Shown in pieces: positions 1-11,224 of a DNA stretch of 64,000 nt. This DNA comes from Phoronis australis (taxonomy: Eukaryota > Phoronida > Phoronidae): assembly GCA_002633005.1 (NCBI GenBank), contig NMRA01000014.1:810970-874969 (forward strand), written 5' to 3'. Under the pieces are notes generated by a model. That model worked only from the letters and a program-made list of their open reading frames with translations, had not been told where the DNA came from and searched no databases. The stretch's first letter is position 1, and every line of letters starts with the position of its first letter. The position numbers and the translations under genes are program-made.

Positions 1-485
1 ACCTGGAGAAGCCATCATTTCCATCCAATAAAAGTATTGTCAACATTTATCTAACGCAGCTAATAAATCATTGCCTGGAACACGGGGATTGACATGGACT
101 TGGACGCACGACTACATCCATAAACTTGGCGCAATTCTGCTTTATGAGCAGGTGGTAAATCAACATATTTCAAATCAACACATTTCCAAATGAGACCAGC
201 AGTTGAGCAGGAACTGCCACTGACAAAGGGACACAGGTGCAGTTAAATTGAGCTGAGCTGATGAAGCTGTTTAATATATAAATGAGAATTAACACATTGT
301 CCTTTATTAGAGAGCTTTTCATGTGTTACTGTTATGGTAAACGTTTCTTCAGCCAGACAAAAATAACTGCCAAAGAATGCTTACTTACGTTGCTTTAACT
401 TATTAATTAATGGTAGTTCAGTTTTGTAGACATTTGTGAAGGTACAGAGAGAGGCTGCTGGCAAGTGAGACTGATGTATACGCAC

Positions 486-636
486 CTTTTCCCAGAATAT
501 CGGAGAGGATCCTATCATACTGCCTCTGTGACAGGCCAGTAGGTAAGTTGCCTATGAACAATGCTATGTCAGGCCCATGAGGGTCCTCCTTCTGCTGGAT
601 GTACAACCTGAGCATGCGGTTCTGACGAAGAGAATC
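486..636 (-). CDS. DGKQ: DGKQ exon 13: pre-catalytic segment
   Basis: Contains DPHGPDIALFIGNLPTGLSQ, close to the 'VSLFVGGLPPGLS' segment ahead of the kinase domain in vertebrate DGKQ. Ends in phase 1 at donor GTGCGTA. I found no convincing next exon at 1-485, so the gene continues off the left edge. Confidence 0.92.
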
Positions 637-3600
637 CTGTCAAACACAACCAAATGAGACAAGTGAGCATAGCTGTGGATCAAAGCTGCTGGAACAAACA
701 ACCAACACTAAGGCCATGTTATCATATACTGTCCCAAACACCCTCGCTGCAGTTGCTTGCCAGTTCTTCACAAACAAACTTTTTCCTCGTTGTGAATGGC
801 CCACATCTGGACAAAAAAATTAAGAACGTTCCCAGGGACAAAAAAGAAACTGGAAATCAAATAAGAGGAAGTCGAAACCAAAAAAAGAGGAAATCCTCTT
901 AAAAGAGAAAAATTCCAATCCCTGGTTATTTGAACTTTCTGACAGATGTTTTGACTGCACTAAATAGCAAAATATGGTACTGTGACAAAACTGGTATAGC
1001 TTATAACAAATTGAATGCCTCGGAAGGATTAAAAAGACCACTGCTTAGAAGGTTAAGATGCTTTAAGTTGTAATTTAAATGCGTCTGAATAATCTAGAAG
1101 TGAACCTACCTTTCTACTTTTCTGCATAACTTGCCAGGGACATTGTTGAGATTCCATGAGTCGTTCAGTAACCCCTCTGTCCAGTAACGCCTCCATCAGA
1201 TTGTAATTGGCTGGGTCTTCAGTCTACAACCAACAGTCCAAAAGTATGAAAGAAGGGATCTAGATGAAGTGACGAAACGGAAATTGATCATGATATCACA
1301 GTTTTTGTGAACTTTGATGTTGAAAAGAAGTAACCGATGCCAAGCGTCAGCTGAAAGATAATGTTTGATATAAGGAGACAACCTGTAGCAAGATGTAACT
1401 ATGTTGGCATCTACCATGAGCACGTACCGGCAGATGGAAGTGTTTGAGAGCAACTGCAATCACCTCCTCAGTTGTGGTATCCTTAGTAACAGGAATGTGT
1501 TTATACAGTGTGGGCTTCTTGGATGGTAGTCTGAAATGGAAGAGACAACACTGCCATTACTATAACATGCAACAACAAATCCATTGTCATGTGTAGCTTG
1601 TTTTATAGTTCTTTAATACATAGAAAATTCCTTGTTTCTTTGCCTACCTTAATGACCCTGTATAGACGCGCAGGTAGCCTTTATCTGGATCGCTCTCCCG
1701 GTACCGTAAAAAGATGGACGGCCGCCTCCCCTCAGGGGTCTTCATCTGAGCTCTGACTGGTGGACCCTCCTCCAATATCTTCTCCTCTCCAGCACCTGCA
1801 CATAAGTATCACTCATACCAGCAGTTATCATCAAAGTATGGCCGTACAGTGAGCGCAAAAAGACAAAAAGACATTTCAAATGAAGCCTTCTTTCCGTTGC
1901 TAACAGTGCCACACACAGCTCATATAATACTACTATCACAAGGGGATTTAAGGTTATGTAGAACCCTAGAAAATCTGTCCAAATTTGGCTAATTTCGGGA
2001 CATCATATCTTAAACTTTCAGACACGCTTTATGCATTGTTCTCCAAAATGCTGCTTGGATGTTGCCTCTAAAATGTTCCATTTTCGCACAAGGTGTTATT
2101 AAAAATAAGACTTTCATGATTTACATGAAAAAGTGTGAAGTTGCATGAAATTAAAACAAAATATTTTTGAACACTGTAACAACATTTTTAAGATCTCATC
2201 TTGAACACCTACATCAAATTAATTTTTATATTTAATCGTGTTACTGCTACTGATATTTTGCTAAAATGAACCTTGTTTCCTTTTATGCTAAATTTTACTA
2301 AACAACATAGCCGTGTGACCCAGTTAGTGACAGACTGGTAAAAGGTTAGAAGTCACATTCTTCAGGCTTTCCAGTTTCAGAAAATATGTACCTTTACCGA
2401 GTTAAAATTTATAGTTTTGTAGAAATTGGACTGAATACTCAGCGTCCTCAATAAGGTCCTACATAATCTTAAGTTAAAATCACTGAGCTACAATAAGAAG
2501 GTGAAGCACCTATTTGCTGCTATCTTTTTCTTAAATTAAATAAATGAATTTTCTTACATGTTATTTACCTTCGATTACCTAGTTATTGGGTAGTTGACAA
2601 AACAAAATAAGGTTCCTGACAATTTTGATCACAAAAACACCTTAATGCTCAAAACGCAGTTTTAGGGAGTGAGAAATATAACTTTCTGTTAGTATATGCT
2701 GTAATCAAAATTGAAAGAGAACCTGAATAAAATGACATCTAAAAAGCATAGATCACCTATACTCTGACCTTGACAATAACAGTGAATCAATCTCACCTTT
2801 GTCAGTCGCTTCTGATACGTAATAGTTCTTTGGGTCATCAGTAATGTGGAATGTCCTCAAAGCAGCTTGCTAAAACCAAAAAAACATATTTAAAAAAATA
2901 AATGCAACAGAGTGAATGAACAAGTCACTCGTTACCTAGGATGCAAGCATTTTTAAAGCGATAATTGTATGTTATGGTGAAATTTTTGAAAAGATCATTG
3001 TTGTAACACTTTATTTCTAACATATCAGAAAATGACCTATCAATTTCAATTCCTAAACAGGTCAAATGACATGAGGCAGTTTCATTATTTCTTGACCTTC
3101 AAAAAGGTCAGGGTCATAAAATTCGACTGGCAACTGGACAATTCCAACCTATAACACGGTATAACTTATGAACAACAATATAAAGTATCATTCTTGAAGT
3201 TAAATTTTTTGTTCCGACCTTGAATACAAGGTCAGGGTCACCATCTACACCTCCATTTAAATAGAAAGAAAATGAAAAGCCTCCTCACTGAGATAGCGCC
3301 CCAACAAAACTTCCAATATGACTTAGAAAACAAGGTCAGGATTGGAAAAATCTACTGGCAGCTGGCTTGAGTTCCATAGACTGCAAGACGTAAGCTTACA
3401 TTCACGCCACACTCTTCATTTACAGAACACAAGCACTGAATTCAATCCCATAATTCAATACTCCAACTTCCCATAATTCCATACTCCAACCTCCCGTAAT
3501 TCCATACTCCAACCTCCCATAATTCCATACACCAACCTCCCATAATTCCATACTCCAACCTCCCATAATTCCATACTCCAACCTCCTATAATTCCATACT

Positions 3601-6600
3601 CCAACCTCCCATAATTCCACATTCCAACCTCCCATAATTCAATACTCCAACCTCCCCGCCCAATTACTCCAGCGGCCAACATTTTGCTAGGACAAACTTA
3701 GTACACTCCCGCACACTCGCGGAAGACTCGCTTTTCACTGGCGGAACGCTCTCCCAATTAAACACAGGCATTGGACAGTCTAGTGCTCATTGTATCGAAC
3801 TAATTCAACAGATACGGCCTAAAACAGCATAATTGGATCTGATTTGTTCCTGACTCGATTTGAAACCAGAGCATTGAAGTTGGCATCAGGTTGCACTCAG
3901 TAAAAAGGATTAAGACTCATTTCAGTTACAATTAGGTGACTTTTTTGAAAAAATGTACAACTAAAGTATTAACGAAATACTGCATCAATTTTCAAAAAAG
4001 CAAACCATTAGCACTTATGCTATATTTCGACAAGAGCGATCAAGAGAAATTTCTGCAAATTTCATAATTTGGTAAAATTTTTATCCTGTAGTCGTCCATA
4101 AAATTTACAACTAAACTGGTCAAAAACTGCAAGCACACATTTTTTTTAAAACATTTTACTTTTAAATACACTAATATTTACAAACAATAAGATCTTTGCA
4201 GATGAAACACAGGCACACACACACATATCTAAATTATAGAAATTCTCCGTTGGTCTAAAATAAATAGGCATTGATGGTTTCCCAAAAGACAGTTTTACAG
4301 GGTTGTATATTCCTTACTTTACAATAATTGTACAAGAAACATTGAAATTGTGAATATCTAGGAATAATCTGGTTACTAGAACATTTATGGATGAAATACT
4401 GGCAAATAGTTAATATGGTATTGATATCTTCAAAATTACATCCAAAATATGCAGTCAAAATAACATTTTTATCTAAGATTAAATTGTGTTGTGCAGTTAC
4501 GTAAATTAAAAGTTTCTGAATTTCCCACCACAAAGTTTTCACAGAACCACATTCCCCAAACACATGGTTAAAAGTCTCAACAGTTCCACAAGATGCACAC
4601 TTGTCATCACTTACTAAGTTCATCCATTTTTTGTTAATGCGGGCAACTCGGTCATTTCACCACACTCCGTAACTCGTTGAAGTCACCTAAACACCTATGC
4701 AGGCCTTATTTCCCCCAAACAATAACAAGTTGTGTATTTCAGAAACCCTAATTGGCCATCCTCACATAGAACATGTAATAGGTACAGTAGCAGATGAGCT
4801 ATTTCAAGTAAATTACTATGCTGGTGTCAACTCCCGTCATTTTGGTATACATTTTTATTGCTTATTCAATGCATACTATTGCTTATTCAATGCATACTTT
4901 TAATCATTTCATATGGCTCCAATCATGCCCGTGCTCTCAAATCTCAAAATGGTGGAAGACTTTCTACATGGCTTATTGCGAGCAAAATCACTTCGAAGAT
5001 TCTTCAAGTTAGCAGGTAAATGAAGGTGCCGTTAACCTTGTACTGACTGTCTTTGATTGGACACATAATTCAGTGCCTTGCATAAGCAAACCTGCGCGCT
5101 GATTAAGCAACAGTGCACATTGAACAAGAGCAGAGGTAATTGTTTAAGAACCAATTCAGCGCACTGATTAAGCAATACTACGCGTTGATTAAGCAACAGT
5201 GCACGTTGTATAAGCTCATTTCAATCTGCAGAATGGTTTGGCGCTTCGTAAACATTTCAATCAGCTACATTAAATCCGTAATAACGGTCAGTTTTTCACA
5301 AGAATTTTCTCTACTCTTTCAAAATTGTTTTTTGTAAGTACTAGAATCTAATAAATCCAATTTCTTTTAAAATTATTTCCAAAATCATTTTTAACTTGAG
5401 TTGGTCTCACATGAAACTCATTAGGATGTGTCTCCTAAGTCATTCTAAGTGATGAAAATCACCCGTGTTATCTAATCTACACATTTGTCGGTGTTCAGCT
5501 TTCCAAGTAGTGATTGAAGGTTTTGAAAAGAAGCTGCTCTTCCGTTTCGTTATCATTCTGTCTAAACATCCAAACAAGCTCTATGTCAAAAAACTCTGTG
5601 GCTAAACATGTAAGAGAATAACTATTAAAATTTCACTGTTTATGAAAATGAACAAAAATATTAGACCAATTTACAAGAACTTTATTTTAAACAGTATCCG
5701 AATCGTAAAATTACACGCAATGTCCACTGCATTGCATTCAGAATCCAAAATGATCAAGTTATTTTTATGGCCAGTGGAACGCAGTGTCTGGAGAAAGTTA
5801 CGTGGTTTCTCAAGTCAAAATGACAAAAAGTTCAGTAAATACCATTTAACTCCTGAAATGTTTTAATAGTAAGTAATGCCAACACACACCACGCTACANC
5901 TTGAGTTGGTCTCACATGAAACTTATTAGGATGTGTCTCCTAAGTCATTCTAAGTGATGAAAATCACCCGTGTTATAAACATGTAAGAGAACAACTATTA
6001 AAATTTCACTGTTTATGAAAATGAACAAAAATATTAGACCAATTTACAAGAACTTTATTTTAAACAGTATCCGAATCGTAAAATTACACGCAATGTCCAC
6101 TGCATTGCATTCAGAATCCAAAATGATCAAGTTATTTTTATGGCCAGTGGAACGCAGTGTCTGGAGAAAGTTACGTGGTTTCTCAAGTCAAAATGACAAA
6201 AAGTTCAGTAAATACCATTTAACTCCTGAAATGTTTTAGTAGTAAGTAATGCCAACACACACCACGCTACAGTTTGGTTGCATTGTACAGCAGCTAATTA
6301 GTGTGAAGAGCTTACCAGTACCACACTAGCAGTGGCATTCCTTGGCACAGAGATAGTACGATACAGGCGCTTCCTCATCGAGTCATTGCCATCAAACACT
6401 TTTATGACCTCTGTAAGAGTAAATCATAAAAACCCTGATAACACCCCGTTCCCACCACTGCTAACAGTACACGGAATCCGTGCGAACACATTTTAACGAC
6501 AAATCATAAAGTTCGAAAGTTACAACTATAATACACCAAAAACTTAAAGACCATACAGTGCCAATTAGGCGAAGATGATATCACAAATTTGGAACTGGAA

Positions 6601-9600
6601 TAAATCAAGTGTGTGGTGATGAATCTTCCTGGGGAAGGCATCTGAGAGTTGCACTTGCTTCATTTTGAGCATGTGAACTGAGTGATCTTTGCTAAACCAA
6701 AACAGACATGAACCAGAACAACAGTTTTCAAAGATGGCACTTCAAGGGATTTTTAAGTTTCAACTTAATCTACCTTAACTTGGGTAGTAAACAGATAGAA
6801 TATGTTTCGTAAACAAACCTACAAATTTCAAAAAAAAGTCTTTTCATCCTTATTCCTCAAAAAAGGTTTACCTCTATCCTCAACGGACTGTGTAAGAGCT
6901 GGCCAACACAATATATAACACACCATGTGAGGACTGGCCAATGCAACATGTAACACATTGTGACAGGACTGGCCAACAAAATACGTTACACTGTGTGAGG
7001 ACTGGCCAACACAGCACGTAACAGACTGAGTGAGGACTGGCCAGCACAAAGTGTAATGCACTGTGTCAGGACTGGCCAACACAACATGTTACACTGTGTG
7101 AGGACTGGTCAACACAACTTGTAATGCACTGTGTCAGGACTGGCTAACACAACATGTAACACACTGTGTCAAGACTGGCCAACACAACATGTTACACTGT
7201 GTGAGGCAAATGTTTCATGAACAAAACATGCTAAAACAGCAGCAATCTCACCAGGTCAGTGTTTCAGTATTCAACTGATACCTGAGTTAGAGAGGGCCAT
7301 TGTCACAGCTCAAATAACCGACCTTCAAAGTAGCTCACCTTCATCTTTGTCGCGATCCTTGTCCTTGACCTCTTTCCCACATTTGCGTTCATCATCGTCG
7401 TTCTTGGAGTCACCACTGGACCAGTCATCACAGATAGCCCTGTCTGTACACAAATAGTGTCCATCTTATTCACAACATGAAGTCATCACATATAGTTGTC
7501 TTTATACGAACAGTGACCACCATTCACAGCAAGAAAATGACAGGGCAAATCATTCAACAGATACTTGAGTGACAACAGTTCAGTACTGTATGCTCCATGC
7601 CCTAATGTTTCACTCGCATAAAAGCACCCAGCACTTGTAACTAACAAATCAGATCCTTTTAAACTCCCACCCAGCTGACACACCAGACCTCCTCGTACAC
7701 CCCAATGTACAAAAAGTAGACCTCTCCCAATATATAAGCTGATAAATCAAACCCTTCACAACTGTCAATATATAAACTCACATGTCCCACAATACTAAAA
7801 CCGCATTTGGTTTGTCAATACCGGATTCTTATCCAAAGCGCTTTGGGGTGTAATAAACACATTGCCAGGTTAATCCAATCTTGAACTGTTGCTCCAAAGC
7901 ATGCGCTTCAAGTTGCTGATGGTTTCCATGTTCTTGGTGGTAACAAAAACATTAAGGCTTGTTATGACACTGGTTTCCTGAGAGTAGAAACCCTACTGTA
8001 ACTTTCGTTTTTAGCTAGCTTAACATGGCGAAACGTTGCTTTAACTTATATATCAAACCCTCACAGGTCCCAGTACATAAACTCTGGTAAATCAAACCCT
8101 CCCGCTCTTAATATAAAAACTGGCAAATCAAATTCCCTCAAAACTCGCAGTATAAAAACTAAATCAACCACCTCTCATAACTTAAGAGTTTAGAAACTAA
8201 AAAATCAAACAAGTGTCACTGTACAAAGTGACAAAGACCAGTTGACCATTAGATACCTACTGTTCCGTTTCTGTACACCCAATAGTGTATCCATCCCAAA
8301 GTCCAGTCTTGGCATAGTGAGGCAGTATGGAGGCAGCACGATCTCCTTCAGGCAACCAAAGTTGCATTCAGCAGGCAATGATTGGTAGCAAGAGGCATGT
8401 GCCTGTGAAACAAATGTTTATTCAAGCCACTAGAACAAGATCTCTACACCCACAACTTGCCAGTTACTACACAAAGACAAATCTCCGAGTAGTCACACCT
8501 TTTGTTCGGCAGTTTTGCAATCACTGTATTCAACAAGTAGAGCGTAATAACTTCTCGCCAATTTCAGACAAAAAAATACCAAATTGTACTGTTTCTACTT
8601 TTCGAGGGCTTCTGTTGTGAATGTCAACAGTTTTTCGAAATACATTCTAATAGAAGCTATGGTAAAGCATCACTCTGGTACTGCATATCAATTGTGAAAA
8701 AAAATGAGAAAATAAAAGTCAACTGTCTACCATACTGTGTTCTAAATTGATGGCACTCTACCACAAGTGTACTCAGTTGGCACAGCTGTTTTCAAAAACA
8801 AGTAGACACATTTTGCCAAACATTAGCTAAAATGATTTAATTTTCAGCCAACCCTGCAATAATTTCCAATGAATCTTCCTCCCATTTCCGTTACAAGTTT
8901 TCAATAGCTTCATCCAACAACATATACTGTGACACCACCAAATTTGTTAACTATGGGCAGTAGCTGTCAAAAGTAATGAGACGGAGGTAAACCCAGCTCC
9001 GCTTCATTTTCCATAATTTCACTAAGAATGCAATGAAACAGATTTCACCCTGATCAGATAAGAAATACGACCTGTAGTGTGCGAACAAACAAACAAATAA
9101 ACAAACAAATTTTATGACAAAGCAAAAGGCTTGGAGAAATTTCAAATCATGAAGGAGGTAAGACTAAGTAACTAGGTCAGCCATTCCTATATATGAGACA
9201 GTAGCATGAGGAAAACAAAATGTTTTATCAAATTCCAAGACAGCATTAAGTTACAGGATAATGTTCAAGTTAGCTTTGTCAGAATTATTTTTGAAGGCTG
9301 CTGCAGCTATTATGTCAAACAAATAATTACACAAAATTAAAATTACAAGACAATGGTGGTGAACTTACAGTGAGACGCACTATTCAACTTGCAGTGAAAC
9401 CACACCATTCAACTTACAGTGAGACCACACCATTCGCATCTCATTCCAGATAGACATTCCGATGACCAGCAGGTTTTCTTACACACTAAACACTTGGAGT
9501 TGTTAGGCAGGTTTCCCTCACGCCAGTGGTGATAATGGGAGACGGGGCCAGATGGCTGTAACATAACGTCACATGTAGCTTCCTCATTTGGTCAGATGAT

Positions 9601-11181
9601 TGCAACAAAAGGATAACACATGGGCAAATTGAAAACCTAACTGAAAGATTCCATGTTATAACAAACAAGCAATATTCGAGCGCTATTTACAAAAATTCAT
9701 GACCAAGAGCTATTTACGACATTTATTCACAATACAACTTTTAAAGACCTATTATAAAATACCAATGGAGTACAATAGAAAAATGGATTGCTTGGCCTCC
9801 CTGGCCTAGAACAAAAGTCACAAAGTCAAAAAATGTTGCATGTCATGCCAGTAAATCCTGAACAATTTTAAGAAACACCAAAGCCTGTCGTATGCCAATT
9901 TCACCAGAGATGAATGGGGTCCAGCACCTTCATATTCTGAAGCATGATTCCTAACAGGAAGAATGAGTTTGTGACAATGGCATAGCTTCAAACATTTAGC
10001 AATCTAGTTGATATCTTTCTAAAAATATTTTTGACTCATGCCTTGCTCTCCCATCCAAGTACATGACAACACACCTAGGTACATATTTAAAAATGGTAGA
10101 CAAACCAGTGGATTTGCATGTTGCGCAGTTTCTGCAAGAATTCCAGGAGAGTCGAGTCTTACCACTGGATGTTCCAGGTTTTTAACGTCACATTCAGACA
10201 TGAGACTCAGAGAAAAAATAGGCTCAACTGTCAAGACCATGCATGAAAAAATGTGACTTGCTTTACCAAGACACTTCATTCTGTTTACTTCATGGGAAGA
10301 CAGGATGTTGCTGCTAAAAACTTTTTGGACTTAGTCAAGGTTGACATCCCGAGTATGAAAGTCCCAATCTTTTTGACTCTAAAGTTTCCACATATAGTGT
10401 CAAACGCGTTTGTATGGACTTCACTTTGGAATCATTGAATAAACAAATAGCTTACGTTTTGTCAATAATAGTTTTATATCACCTTCACAGTACTATGTTA
10501 TCAGATGGGCGGATACACCACTACATGGCGCCGCAGCTGTACCAGCAGACCGCCAGTGCTGGCGAGAACAAGGCCTGTTTGGTCAAATTTTTTCGTAACA
10601 TATGGACTAATTGTTTTGGAATCCTGTATAAATCCCTGATCACCACCTTCATACAAATATACTAGCCAAATTCCTGCAGAGGGTTTAGGAGATACAGCTA
10701 TGGACCCAAAAAAACTGCTACTAAGAGGCCCCCACAGTAGTTGGAGCCATCCAAGAATCATCCGAGCCTTCCTCTTCAGTAGGAGCAGCTGCCCCAGTTT
10801 TCATAATCAACCTAAGAGAGGTTTGGCTGATAGAAAGGCGTGTACCAAAAACACTCAGAAACAGTAAAAATGGCCACCAGGTGGCTCAAAATACGTTGAG
10901 TCCATCTGAAAACGACGAAGTGGCATCTCAATTATAGATGCCAATTTGCCAAATTTTATTAATTAAAAGAACATCGACGATATAGACACAAACGTATAAA
11001 CTAAAATTGCCACTAGGGGGCATAACAATAGTCGGATCCATTCAAACAGTTTCTTATGGCATCCCATCCATTAAAGAAACATATCTGCAAAATTTCATGA
11101 ACATATGCCAAAGGATTTTGGATATACAGCAGCAGACAGATAGATACGATCGATGGCATAATGCAGTCACATAAATGTGTG

Positions 11182-11224
<43 letters not shown>

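Larger units (their letters stand above)
2870..6315. other. DGKQ intron 8 contents
   Basis: This intron holds a 23-bp minisatellite, a LINE remnant and a haplotype duplication (listed separately). Around 3060-3330 the motif AAGGTCA, mostly as AAGGTCAGGGTCA, occurs three times at spacings of 110-130 bp. At 5085-5215 the phrase 'GCGCTGATTAAGCAACAGTGCAC' is repeated imperfectly. I see no exon here; the frame joins directly across it. Confidence 0.6.

Noticed and set aside
1-485. Next DGKQ exon at the left edge (possible donor at 1-2, minus CCAG|GT)
   Set aside because: No acceptor with an open in-frame match to the expected DGKQ sequence could be found. The dinucleotide alone is not enough.
5642-6239. 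Two identical 74-codon genes in tandem
   Set aside because: They lie in a haplotype-type duplication abutting an n, and the frame has no recognisable domain.
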